From the NCBI RefSeq assembly GCF_001707885.1, contig NZ_MASS01000045.1:1-36722 (forward strand): 36,722 bases of DNA. Reading direction: 5' to 3'. This stretch comes from Desulfosporosinus cupriresistens. Lineage in GTDB: Bacteria > Bacillota > Desulfitobacteriia > Desulfitobacteriales > Desulfitobacteriaceae. Positions 15,294-23,370 of this stretch are shown here, piece after piece (the first letter of the stretch is position 1; each line of letters begins with the position of its first letter). Below the pieces are notes generated by a model. The model had not been told where the DNA came from. It saw only the letters and a list, made by a program, of their open reading frames with translations, and searched no databases. The position numbers were made by a program, and so were the translations under genes.

Positions 15294-16016
15294 ATGGAAA
15301 CCACAGAAATGTCTGTGGTCGATCACTTACATGAACTAAGAAAAAGAATCATAATTTCTCTGATCGGCATTCTCTTTATGACGATCCTTGTTTACAATCA
15401 AGTTCATGTTTTAATCGAAATACTTATGATTCCTATCTCAAAATTCCAAATGAAGCTTGTGTTCTTTAAATTGACCGATGGTTTTGTTTCAAGACTTGAA
15501 GTATCTTTGATTACAGGGTTAATCATTACAAGTCCTATTACAATTTATCAAATTTTAGCTTTCCTGAGACCAGGGCTAAAAAAAGGAGAGCAAACATTAT
15601 TATATAAAAATGTACTGATTATCTCAGTATTATTTGCTCTAGGTGTCGTCTTTGGATTTTTTCTGGTCTTACCTTATTCCCTAGGATTTCTTATATCGTA
15701 TGGTAATAGTTATTTGAAGCCGGCGCTCAGTGGTATCATGTACTTCAATTTCATAGGGATATTCTGTTTATATACGGGACTTATTTTTCTATTTCCCTAC
15801 GTATTAGTAGTGCTGGGGAAAACCTCCCTAATCAATTCAAAACTTCTTAGAAAATACCGAAAATACGTTATCATCGGGGCTTTTATGGTTGAAGGATTGT
15901 TTCTCCCTGGCGCAGGGTTATTGACATTCGCCACTGCTGCAGCTCCTATTTTGATATTTTATGAAGCCTCTATTTGGATAATTTACTTTAATGAACGTAA
16001 AAAAGGGAGAGATTAG
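15294..16016 (+). CDS. tatC: Divergent TatC paralogue 2 (retains loop-1 Glu, lacks helix-4 Glu and P3-loop Asp)
   Basis: Second Tat receptor-like protein, 240 aa. It has the canonical N-terminus HLHELRKR (Glu14) and the cytoplasmic loop FLRPGLKKGE with Glu99, aligning without gaps to E. coli FIAPALYKHE (Glu103). But the helix-4 Glu is Leu166 (GLIFLFPY) and the P3-loop Asp is replaced (FLPGAGLL). It thus keeps the residues known for twin-arginine recognition but not those that paralogue 1 keeps. ATG 15294 is chosen because AAAGAGGTG precedes it. It lies 13 bp after tatC1 and one base before hypC. Confidence 0.86.
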   Translation: METTEMSVVDHLHELRKRIIISLIGILFMTILVYNQVHVLIEILMIPISKFQMKLVFFKLTDGFVSRLEVSLITGLIITSPITIYQILAFLRPGLKKGEQTLLYKNVLIISVLFALGVVFGFFLVLPYSLGFLISYGNSYLKPALSGIMYFNFIGIFCLYTGLIFLFPYVLVVLGKTSLINSKLLRKYRKYVIIGAFMVEGLFLPGAGLLTFATAAAPILIFYEASIWIIYFNERKKGRD

Positions 16017-16017
16017 T

Positions 16018-16245
16018 ATGTGCCTTGCCGTTCCAGGAAGAGTGTTGAGCATTGATGGGGATATGGGGATTATCGAAGTTGGAAATCTAAAAAGAAATGT
16101 CTTTTTGCATCTTACACCTGACGTATCTGTCGATGACTATGTGCTTGTGCATGCAGGGTGTGCTATTCAAGAAATAGATGAAGTAGAGGCAAAAATTACA
16201 CTTGATATACTAAAGGAGTTGGCTGAATGTGAAATTCGTCGATGA
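16018..16245 (+). CDS. hypC: Hydrogenase assembly chaperone HypC
   Basis: Small chaperone that, with HypD, carries the Fe(CN)2CO unit to the large subunit. The protein begins MCLAVPGRV, giving the essential Cys2, which fixes the start at ATG 16018 (AAAGGGAGA upstream). It is 75 aa, the normal size, with an OB-like fold pattern (YVLVHAGCAIQEIDE). The coding end overlaps hypD by 17 bp. Confidence 0.95.
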   Translation: MCLAVPGRVLSIDGDMGIIEVGNLKRNVFLHLTPDVSVDDYVLVHAGCAIQEIDEVEAKITLDILKELAECEIRR

Positions 16246-17332
16246 ATTTAGATCGAGCGACTATTCCAAACGACTTGTAGAAAACTTGCAAACTATTTCT
16301 CGTCAGAAGATTAATATTATGGAAGTCTGTGGCACACATACTATGGCAATTTTTCGGTATGGTATTAGAGACGTCCTTCCTGCCAATGTGACTTTAATAT
16401 CGGGACCAGGCTGTCCGGTTTGTGTTACTCCTCAGAGCTATATCGATACCGCTCTAGAACTTGCAAGTCGAGAGGATGTCATTGTGGCAACCTTTGGGGA
16501 TATGATGAAAGTTCCGGGTAGAAGAAGCTCTCTACTTAAGAAAAAGGCTGAAGGTGCAGATATCAGAATAGTGTATTCCCCTATGGACTGTCTCAGTATT
16601 GCTGCAGACAATCCGACTAAACAGATCATTTTTTTGGCAGTAGGCTTTGAAACGACCGCCCCGATGACTGCAGTAACCGCAATAGAGGCAAGAAAAAACG
16701 GCTTAGGTAATCTATTTTTCTTTACAGCCCATAAAATTGTACCCCCTGCTATGGAAGCTCTCGTTGCTGATAAGGATTTAAACTTGGACGGTTTTTTATT
16801 GCCGGGGAATGTCAGTGCGATTATTGGAACTGAACCTTATGAATTTCTAAGTAAGGCTTTTAATATTTCGGGAGTAGTGACCGGTTTTGAACCCGTAGAC
16901 ATACTTCAAGGTTTAAATACTTTAGTCAGTTTAATAAGCCAAAAGGAACCTAGAATTTCGAATGACTATAAAAGAATTGTCAGAACTGATGGCAATTCGA
17001 AAGCAAAAGAATACATGAACACAGCTTTTAATATTGTCGACGCTAATTGGCGAGGAATAGGCAAAATTCCAAAAAGTGGCCTAGAGTTTAATCGTCAGTT
17101 CGAAGATTTTGATGCCCTTAAGCATTTTGAAATTTGTTATGAAGAATATGATGGTGGTTCGGGATGTCGATGTGGCGAGATACTGAAAGGTAAAATAAAT
17201 CCAACGCAATGTCCCCTTTTTAAGCAACTTTGTACCCCGGAAAATCCAATTGGATCTTGCATGGTATCGTCAGAAGGCACTTGTGCGGCCTATTTTAGAT
17301 ATTACAAAGAACCCAGAAAGATGGAGGAGTAA
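16229..17332 (+). CDS. hypD: Hydrogenase formation protein HypD
   Basis: Scaffold for the Fe(CN)2CO ligand set; it carries a [4Fe-4S] cluster. It shows CGTHTMAIFRYGIR, GPGCPVCVTP, FAVGFETTAP-like AVGFETTAP, and the C-terminal Cys set GCRCGEILKG...CPLF...C. It is 367 aa, normal. The start is GTG 16229, behind AAAGGAGTTGG within the end of hypC. It ends immediately before hypE (one base to ATG). Confidence 0.95.
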   Translation: MKFVDEFRSSDYSKRLVENLQTISRQKINIMEVCGTHTMAIFRYGIRDVLPANVTLISGPGCPVCVTPQSYIDTALELASREDVIVATFGDMMKVPGRRSSLLKKKAEGADIRIVYSPMDCLSIAADNPTKQIIFLAVGFETTAPMTAVTAIEARKNGLGNLFFFTAHKIVPPAMEALVADKDLNLDGFLLPGNVSAIIGTEPYEFLSKAFNISGVVTGFEPVDILQGLNTLVSLISQKEPRISNDYKRIVRTDGNSKAKEYMNTAFNIVDANWRGIGKIPKSGLEFNRQFEDFDALKHFEICYEEYDGGSGCRCGEILKGKINPTQCPLFKQLCTPENPIGSCMVSSEGTCAAYFRYYKEPRKMEE

Positions 17333-17333
17333 C

Positions 17334-18338
17334 ATGAGTACCATTACTCTTAGTCACGGAAGTGGCGGTATCCAAACCAACAAATTAATTAACGATCTAT
17401 TTTTTAAATATTTCGGTAACAATATCTTGAACCAGATGAATGATGCAGCACAAATAGATATAGACTTTAGAAAAATAGCTTTTACCACAGATTCTTTTGT
17501 GGTCAATCCTATTTTCTTTGCTGGTGGGAATATCGGCAAACTTGCAATTTGTGGAACTGTCAACGATTTAGCCGTCAGCGGAGCAAAACCGCTATATTTA
17601 ACGAGCGCCTTTATTATTGAAGAGGGCTTTTCTATTGCCAACTTAGAGACTATTGTTAAGACCATGGCAGAAGAGGCGGCAAAAGCTGGGGTAAAAATTG
17701 TGGCTGGAGATACAAAGGTTGTCGAAAAGGGCAACGTCGATGGTATATATATCAACACTTCAGGAATTGGTCGGATTTATGAAAATGTCCATATAAATTG
17801 TTCCAATGCCCAGCCGGGAGATGTCATCATAGTCAATGGTACTTTAGGAGACCATGGTATGACCATATTATGTGAAAGAAACAACCTTGGTTTTGAGGGA
17901 AACTTGATCAGTGATTGTGCTTCTTTGAATTCATTAGTCGATTGTATGCTCGAGGTCTACGACGGGATTCACGTGATCAGGGACGCTACAAGAGGGGGAG
18001 CCGCAGCGGTTCTCAATGAAATCAGTGACTTTAGCAATGTAACCATAGCCCTCGAAGAAAATCTCCTTCCTATGAAAGAGGAAGTAAAAGGTGCTGCGGA
18101 AATGTTAGGCTTGGATCCCTTATATATTGCCAATGAAGGCAAGTTCTGTGCCTTCGTACCTGAAGCTCAGGCGGAGCAGGTACTTTCTGCTATGAGAAAA
18201 CACCCCTTAGGGACGAATGCCGTGATCATCGGTAGAGTGACTGAAGAATTGGGTAAAAAAGTATATTTAAACACTGTTGTTGGAGGAAAAAGAATCGTTG
18301 ATATGCCATCAGGGCTTCAACTTCCCAGGATATGTTAA
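17334..18338 (+). CDS. hypE: Carbamoyl-dehydratase HypE
   Basis: Dehydrates the thiocarbamoyl group on its own C-terminal cysteine to thiocyanate, the source of the cyanide ligands. It begins with the ATP-binding motif LSHGSGGIQT, contains AGDTKVVEKG, and ends LPRIC with the essential terminal Cys334. It is 334 aa. ATG 17334 follows GGAGGAG. It is the last gene before a hairpin, with hypF 140 bp further on. Confidence 0.95.
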   Translation: MSTITLSHGSGGIQTNKLINDLFFKYFGNNILNQMNDAAQIDIDFRKIAFTTDSFVVNPIFFAGGNIGKLAICGTVNDLAVSGAKPLYLTSAFIIEEGFSIANLETIVKTMAEEAAKAGVKIVAGDTKVVEKGNVDGIYINTSGIGRIYENVHINCSNAQPGDVIIVNGTLGDHGMTILCERNNLGFEGNLISDCASLNSLVDCMLEVYDGIHVIRDATRGGAAAVLNEISDFSNVTIALEENLLPMKEEVKGAAEMLGLDPLYIANEGKFCAFVPEAQAEQVLSAMRKHPLGTNAVIIGRVTEELGKKVYLNTVVGGKRIVDMPSGLQLPRIC

Positions 18339-18353
18339 AACGGTAAACTGTAA

Positions 18354-18374
18354 ACGGCATACGGCATACGGCAT
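18354..18374. repeat. Three tandem 7-bp repeats after hypE
   Basis: ACGGCAT is repeated three times in a row. It lies 15 bases after the hypE stop. Its significance is unknown and it may be slippage. Confidence 0.7.
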
Positions 18375-18394
18375 TAACTCAGCAAAATATTCTT

Positions 18395-18426
18395 AAGCCC
18401 TCCGCCTTGCTTTAGGTTGAGGGCTT
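18395..18426 (+). terminator. Hairpin between hypE and hypF
   Basis: AAGCCCTC (18395-18402) pairs with GAGGGCTT (18419-18426) around a 16-nt loop. Only a short T run follows, so it may attenuate rather than end transcription before hypF. The CCCTCCGCCTT core also occurs in the hairpin at 10051-10081. Confidence 0.5.
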
Positions 18427-18480
18427 TACATATACAGGACGATAGCTTTTAGTTAGGTTATCTAAAAAAGGATGTGCATT

Positions 18481-20748
18481 ATGAATATAAAGAGATATTT
18501 CATTGTGGTTGAAGGAATTGTACAGGGTGTAGGATTTCGTCCGTTTGTCTATAATCTAGCAAATTCCTTAGATTTAAAAGGATACGTCAATAATAACTCT
18601 GAAGGGGTTCACATCGATGTTGAAGGTCATGAAGAAACTATCAGCGAATTTCTGCAAAGAATAGAGCACAATCCTCCTCCACTTGCTAGAATAGAAAAAA
18701 TATCGATTAGAGAAGAAATAGTGCTAAATTATACTATTTTTGAAATCAAAGAAAGTCAAAAGACATTGGATAAGATAACCTTAATATCACCAGATATAGC
18801 TATTTGTAAGGATTGTGAGGAAGACATTTATAGCAAAACAGATCGGAGAAGGGGCTATGCTTTTACTAATTGTACAAATTGTGGGCCAAGGTTTTCTATA
18901 ATCAAAGAACTTCCATATGACAGAGAAAAAACCACCATGCAGGAATTTAAAATGTGCAAGGAATGTGCAAGAGAATATTCAGATCCTACTAACAGAAGAT
19001 TCCATGCCCAACCCAATGCCTGTCAAGCCTGTGGTCCAGAGCTTTGGGTTGAAGATAATCAAGGCAATAAATTAGAGATCGAGGATCCTATTTGTTTTGC
19101 TCAATCCAAGATTATGGAAGGGAAACTATTGGCTATAAAAGGTTTAGGCGGCTATCACCTGGCCTGTGATGGATGGAATGAAGCGGCCATTCACAAATTG
19201 AGGACTAGGAAAAGAAGACCCTTTAAACCTCTTGCTGTCATGATGAAAAATGTCGAAACTATAAAAAAACTTTGCAAAGTAACTAAACTAGAAGAAGAAT
19301 TATTAACAGGAATCCGCAAGCCTATCGTTATTTTAGATCAAAAGCAAGACTATGATTTACCACAAATTATTTCTCCTCATCAGAAAACTCTAGGAGTTAT
19401 GTTACCATACACTCCTCTTCACAGTTTATTGTTTTCAGATAAGGTCGAAGCTCTGATTATGACGAGTGCCAATGTGAATGGGCTTCCCATTGAACATATG
19501 GATTCTGGTGCTAGAAAGAGTTTGTCTGGGATTGTAGACTATTTTTTAATTCATAACCGAGAAATCTATCTGCCAATTGATGACTCTGTCTTGAGGGTGG
19601 TGGAGGAGAAACAAACGATTATCAGGAGGGCCAGGAGCTTTGCACCAGAACCTTTTAGGGCATTAAATATGAGGGATATTTTAGCATGTGGTCCAAATAT
19701 GAAAAATACCTTTTGTATCAGTAAAGATGGGTTTTTGTTTTTGAGCCAGTTTAATGGGGACTTAGAGAATTTAGAGACCTTTGAGCGATATAAGAACAAT
19801 GTTGAACATTTTAAAGAGGTCTTTTCTTTTTCCCCTAAATATATCGCTCATGATCTGCATCCGGAATATCTGTCAACTAAGTACGCGCTAGAGTATAATT
19901 TGCCTAAAATTGCTGTGCAGCATCACCATGCTCACCTTGTTAGCTGCATGTTCGAAAATAATCTCGAACGAAAGGTGATTGGAGTTTGTTTTGACGGAAC
20001 GGGCTTTGGGACTGATGGCAAGCTTTGGGGTGGGGAATTTATGGTCTTTGATAGAAAAGAATTTACCAGAGTAGGGCACCTTGATTATATTAAAATGCCT
20101 GGAGGGGAAAAGGCCATCAAAGAACCATGGAGAATGGGAGCTTCATATTTATATAAAACCTTGGGGACTAATAAAGAAGCTTGTGGTGAGTTATTTAAAC
20201 TATATGGTGAAGCCGCCGAAAATCTCATTGATATTATCGATGCGAATATTAATTGTCCTCAAACCTCAAGTATGGGAAGACTTTTTGATGCAGTATCAAA
20301 TATTATTGGAATCACGGATAAAGTTACCTATGAAGGTCAGGCTGCCATTGAACTTGAAGCCATATCAGACCTTGAAATTCAAGAAGCATATTCTTATAAA
20401 ATCCTAAAACAAGATATGTATATCGTAGAACCTTATGAAATGATCATAGAAATTATTAAAGACAAACTTAACGGGGTATCTAGTAAAATTATGGCTTCAA
20501 AATTCCAAAATACCATTGTGAATTTGAGTGTAAGTATGTGTATTTACCTTAGAGATGACACAAGTATCAATGAAGTTGTCTTAAGTGGGGGTGTGTTTCA
20601 AAATCCTTATTTACTGACAAAAATCTCTCGTAATTTGGAAAAAGAAGGTTTTGTTGTTTATACTCATTCACATTTACCTTCTAACGACGGTGGCGTAGCC
20701 ATCGGCCAGATAATTATTGCTAATACAAGCCTACTGCGAGGTTTCTGA
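18481..20748 (+). CDS. hypF: Carbamoyltransferase HypF, with a scar-derived C-terminus
   Basis: Makes the carbamoyl group for the cyanide ligands from carbamoyl phosphate and passes it to HypE. Domains: acylphosphatase-like (VQGVGFRPFVYNLA, residues 12-25), two paired zinc fingers (CKDC/CTNC and CKEC/CQAC, about 105-190), a YrdC-like domain, and a Kae1-like carbamoyltransferase domain with HHHAHLVSC and DGTGFGTDGKLWGGEF. It is 755 aa, about normal. ATG 18481 has AAAAAGGA 10 bases upstream; an ATG at 18472 does not. The final residues (about LLRGF) are read from a hydB fragment that replaces the native 3' end, but the catalytic SNDGG segment just before is intact, so it is probably functional. 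Confidence 0.93.
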   Translation: MNIKRYFIVVEGIVQGVGFRPFVYNLANSLDLKGYVNNNSEGVHIDVEGHEETISEFLQRIEHNPPPLARIEKISIREEIVLNYTIFEIKESQKTLDKITLISPDIAICKDCEEDIYSKTDRRRGYAFTNCTNCGPRFSIIKELPYDREKTTMQEFKMCKECAREYSDPTNRRFHAQPNACQACGPELWVEDNQGNKLEIEDPICFAQSKIMEGKLLAIKGLGGYHLACDGWNEAAIHKLRTRKRRPFKPLAVMMKNVETIKKLCKVTKLEEELLTGIRKPIVILDQKQDYDLPQIISPHQKTLGVMLPYTPLHSLLFSDKVEALIMTSANVNGLPIEHMDSGARKSLSGIVDYFLIHNREIYLPIDDSVLRVVEEKQTIIRRARSFAPEPFRALNMRDILACGPNMKNTFCISKDGFLFLSQFNGDLENLETFERYKNNVEHFKEVFSFSPKYIAHDLHPEYLSTKYALEYNLPKIAVQHHHAHLVSCMFENNLERKVIGVCFDGTGFGTDGKLWGGEFMVFDRKEFTRVGHLDYIKMPGGEKAIKEPWRMGASYLYKTLGTNKEACGELFKLYGEAAENLIDIIDANINCPQTSSMGRLFDAVSNIIGITDKVTYEGQAAIELEAISDLEIQEAYSYKILKQDMYIVEPYEMIIEIIKDKLNGVSSKIMASKFQNTIVNLSVSMCIYLRDDTSINEVVLSGGVFQNPYLLTKISRNLEKEGFVVYTHSHLPSNDGGVAIGQIIIANTSLLRGF

Positions 20749-21005
20749 GGATGACGTGACAACTATCGTCGAAGAACACTTCATTCAAAGAAATCAGGTA
20801 GAACACCTTCTCTTTATGGACCCCAACACCAAAGAGCGTTTTGCTACCAACATTCCCTTTCACGATGGACAACTTCGCATTGCACTACGTAACGTCGGCT
20901 ATATTGCGCTTGAAAACATTCTTGAATATATCGCCGCTGACGGCTATCAGGCTTTAGCGAAAGTTCTTTTTAGCATGACGCCTCTGGACGTCATTGACGT
21001 CCTCT
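20731..21005 (+). pseudogene. hydB (NuoF-like) internal fragment
   Basis: One frame reads CEVSEDDVTTIVEEHFI through to EYIAADGYQALAKVLFSMTPLDVIDVL, matching about 90 residues of the intact HydB around EVSTNDVVDIVQEHFI to AADGYQALAKILFLMDPISVIDEL. It is clearly more diverged from the intact gene than blocks A and C are from each other, so it derives from an older paralogue. It has no start, and it is cut at both ends: by hypF on the left and by an aspartate ammonia-lyase fragment on the right. Confidence 0.9.
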
Positions 21006-21734
21006 GAATGATGTTAACATGTCGCAATCGACTAATGACGTTTACCCAACGGCGCTGAGAATTGCTGCGATCCATCTGCTCAGAAAATTAAGCAATTCTC
21101 TTGCAGAACTTCAGGAAGCGTTGCAGGGAAAGGAAAACGAATTCAGTGATGTGCTCAAACTTGGCAGGACTGAGCTAATGGATGCGTTGCCGATGATGCT
21201 TGGCCAGGAATTTGGTGCCTATGCTAAGGCCATAGAACGAGACCGCTGGAGGGTTTACAAGGTAGAAGAACGATTGAGGCAGATTAATCTGGGCGGTACG
21301 GCCATCGGTACCGGAGTCAATGCTTCTCACAAATACATATTTATGGTTACGGATGCCATCCAGGAGTTAACAGGATTAGGTTTGGCTAGGTCCGACTATC
21401 CCATGGATATAACCCAAAATAATGACGTATTTGTAGAAGTTTCCGGACTCTTAAAAGCCTGCAGCACGAACCTTTTGAAAATATCCAATGATTTGAGATT
21501 GTTATCTTCAGGTTCTAAGGGGGGGGCCGGTGAAATTGAGCTCCCTCAGATGCAGGCCGGTTCAACGATCATGCCAGGAAAGGTGAACCCGGTAATACCG
21601 GAAATGATCGGCCAGGTGGGCATGAGAGTCATGGCCAATGATTATGCTATTACGATGGTTCAGGGCAGCTTGAACTCAACTCCTTTATGCCTCTTATAGC
21701 GGAATGTTTGTTGGAATCACTGGAACTGTCCTGA
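21003..21734 (+). pseudogene. Aspartate ammonia-lyase fragment (aspA), truncated and frameshifted
   Basis: The frame from 21003 reads LNDDVNMSQSTNDVYPTALR, an internal AspA/fumarase-II signature, and continues to the conserved loop GSTIMPGKVNPVIPE. Roughly the first 100 residues are absent. Just after MVQG one G is missing (CAGGGCAGCTTGAA; CAGGGGCAGCTTGAA expected), and the +1 frame then resumes GQLELNSFMPLIAECLLESLEL. The C-terminal ~100 residues are also missing. It is not functional. The enzyme interconverts aspartate and fumarate and is unrelated to the surrounding hydrogenase pieces. Confidence 0.9.
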
Positions 21735-21795
21735 AAACTCCGAGGGCGGGTGCTATAGCGCGAAGGGTCTTGTATAAACATTATCTAACTGTTAA

Positions 21796-21822
21796 TATGT
21801 AAATACAATGTAATTACTAGAC
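21796..21822. promoter_or_regulatory. Direct repeats upstream of mazE (possible operator)
   Basis: ATGTAAATAC and ATGTAATTAC lie in tandem about 11 bp apart, just before the AAGGAGG of mazE, with a TACAAT-like -10 between them. MazE-MazF complexes usually autorepress at such sites. Confidence 0.3.
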
Positions 21823-21836
21823 AAGGAGGAATTGCA

Positions 21837-22094
21837 ATGGAAATGGACATTATTAAAATTGGCAATTCTAAAGGAATTCGGATTCCTCATGCAGTTTTAA
21901 GACAATGTGGCATAGATTCGAAAGTGGAATTGGTAGTCGAAGACAATTGTATCATCATAAAACCGGTGAGCACCCCTCGCCAAGGTTGGGCTGAGGCATT
22001 GGAACTTATGCACAAAAATAATGATGATGTTTTGTTAATCTCTGAGGAGATTGACAATGAAATGTTGGAGGCATGGGATGAACCAAATCATTGA
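21837..22094 (+). CDS. mazE: AbrB/MazE-type antitoxin
   Basis: Antitoxin with a swapped-hairpin AbrB DNA-binding N-terminus (IIKIGNSKGIRIPHAVLRQCGI, with the typical IGNSxGIRIP start) and an acidic C-terminal tail (ISEEIDNEMLEAWDE) suited to neutralising MazF. It is 85 aa. AAGGAGG precedes ATG 21837. It overlaps mazF by 17 bp, the classic toxin-antitoxin layout. It is intact among pseudogenes, consistent with addiction-type persistence. Confidence 0.9.
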   Translation: MEMDIIKIGNSKGIRIPHAVLRQCGIDSKVELVVEDNCIIIKPVSTPRQGWAEALELMHKNNDDVLLISEEIDNEMLEAWDEPNH

Positions 22095-22410
22095 GCAGTA
22101 TTCTGTATATTGGGTTGATCTGAACCCCACAAAAGGAGCAGAAATTAATAAAACAAGGCCGTGTGTGGTTATTTCCCCTCTAGAAATGAATGAGCATCTT
22201 CGTACGGTTATGATCGTTCCAGTTACAAGTAGGGGTAGGGAAGGATATCCGACCCGTGTTAGGCTTACTGTTGGTGATGTTGATGGGTGGATTGTATTAG
22301 ACCAGATTCGGACGGTTGACAAAGCAAGGCTTTGCGAGAAAATCGGAGTCCTGGAGGCTGCGGCAATACTCAATGTGAAATGTACTATCAAGGAAATGTT
22401 GGTAGAATAA
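22078..22410 (+). CDS. mazF: MazF/PemK-type endoribonuclease toxin
   Basis: Ribosome-independent mRNA interferase, 110 aa. The N-terminus YSVYWVDLNPTKGAEINKTRP has the GxEINKxRP motif with the conserved catalytic Arg; IVPVTS(R) supplies the Thr/Ser region, and VDGWIVLDQIRTVDKARL is typical of MazF. I take ATG 22078 with TTGGAGG upstream, giving the usual MNQ-start, rather than ATG 22051 inside mazE. It is co-translated with mazE. Confidence 0.92.
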   Translation: MNQIIEQYSVYWVDLNPTKGAEINKTRPCVVISPLEMNEHLRTVMIVPVTSRGREGYPTRVRLTVGDVDGWIVLDQIRTVDKARLCEKIGVLEAAAILNVKCTIKEMLVE

Positions 22411-22464
22411 TATTAACTACTAGAGTCATTGAGTGGAGTTAGCGTGAATAATTTGTTTTGAAGA

Positions 22465-22506
22465 GGGCATTTCTTAGAATTCGTGTCATTCTAGAAATGC
22501 CCTTTT
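22465..22506 (+). terminator. Rho-independent terminator of mazEF
   Basis: GGGCATTTC(T)TAGAAT pairs with ATTCTAGAAATGCCC (one bulged T, 7-nt loop) and is followed by TTTT. Confidence 0.85.
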
Positions 22507-22507
22507 C

Positions 22508-22768
22508 CTAAGACATGATAACAAATCGACCGGTAAAAATTGAATAGTGTTTGAAATCTATTTTCCCATCTATCCATGATTCGGAAATTATCTTAACTTC
22601 TTCTTGACTTTGATCATTTAGAATTGGGCAGGCTATTTTAATTATAAATTTTTCTTCGATGGGATTTCCCCCCAACACCCTAACCATCAGTGTAGCGACA
22701 TCAGCTGGTAAATCACGTAAGCCATATTGGAAAGGTTCGTTCTCCCGACTCCCCTTTGCATGTTCTCA
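22508..22768 (-). pseudogene. Unidentified minus-strand ORF remnant
   Basis: An open frame of about 85 codons ends at 22508. It includes PFQYGLRDLPADVATLMVRV and ends FKHYSIFTGRFVIMS. It is blocked upstream by a stop and has no start codon with a ribosome site. The composition looks protein-like rather than random, but I recognise no family. It may be the tail of a gene broken by the rearrangements here. Confidence 0.35.
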
Positions 22769-23148
22769 TCTAATGGCATATTTTTAGTATGTGTTAAGCT
22801 GGACAAACCGAATACCACCTTTCACTAATCTAGTTACACTTAATAAGTTAAGTGTACAGCGGTGTTAAATAACTGCTGGTTCCGGCGTTTACATTCGCTA
22901 TGTGGCGAAGATGTTTGAGATGCTCTTCGTCCACGGTTCTATGGCCAGAAGGCAATTGTAATTTCCTTACAATTAAAGAATGTCATTACTACAAGCACTA
23001 AGTCTATAGCCATTAGAAATGATGACAATCAATTTATCCTATTGAAAATATATTGTAATATTTGGACTATATTACGTTCTAATTGACGAAATTCGTGTTG
23101 TTTTCATGGATTCTGGAGTTTCATGGTTATGAGGGGTTAAGCAGGTGT
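22769..23148. other. Gene-free scar DNA
   Basis: About 380 bp with no credible gene. The only structure is a 9-bp inverted repeat TACACTTAA/TTAAGTGTA with a TAAG spacer (22835-22856), which could be an operator or an insertion relic. Confidence 0.5.
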
Positions 23149-23311
23149 AGGTAATTATCGGATTGCTGTCATCCATGGCCTGGGGCATGCCCGTACTGTT
23201 CTGGAGAAAATCAAGGCGGGAGAAAGCAACTATGATGTGATTGAGATTATGGCTTGCCCGGGTGGATGTATTGGGGGCGGCGGCCAACCCTATCACCATG
23301 GCAACATGGAT
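23149..23311 (+). pseudogene. hydA 3' fragment carrying the last H-cluster motif
   Basis: The frame reads NYRIAVIHGLGHARTVLEKI then KAGESNYDVIEIMACPGGCI and GGGGQPYHHGNM, matching intact HydA near 7105-7260. It differs at several residues from the intact gene (GHAR for GNAR, KAGESN for QAGEIN). It stops abruptly and joins the TM1266-family fragment. Confidence 0.9.
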
Positions 23312-23370
23312 TAGGAGAAATTAAAGGGGTAAATGTTAAATCAGCCTTACTAAAAAACTGGAGGAATAAA
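23312..23370 (+). pseudogene. TM1266-family 3' fragment fused to the hydA fragment
   Basis: TTAGGAGAAATTAAAGGGGT onward matches the last ~55 bases of the regulator at 7936-7997, including the GGAGGAATAAA that serves hydG there. The hydA-TM1266 intergenic sequence and most of the regulator are deleted. The reverse strand of this fragment encodes the last codons of the ABC ATPase gene. Confidence 0.85.

Noticed and set aside
18354..18374. CRISPR-like array
   Set aside because: Only three adjoining 7-bp repeats with no spacers. No CRISPR array or cas gene is present in the window.
20731..23370. Intact insertion sequence or transposon in the scar zone
   Set aside because: No transposase gene and no matching terminal inverted repeats were found. 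The region looks like recombination debris.
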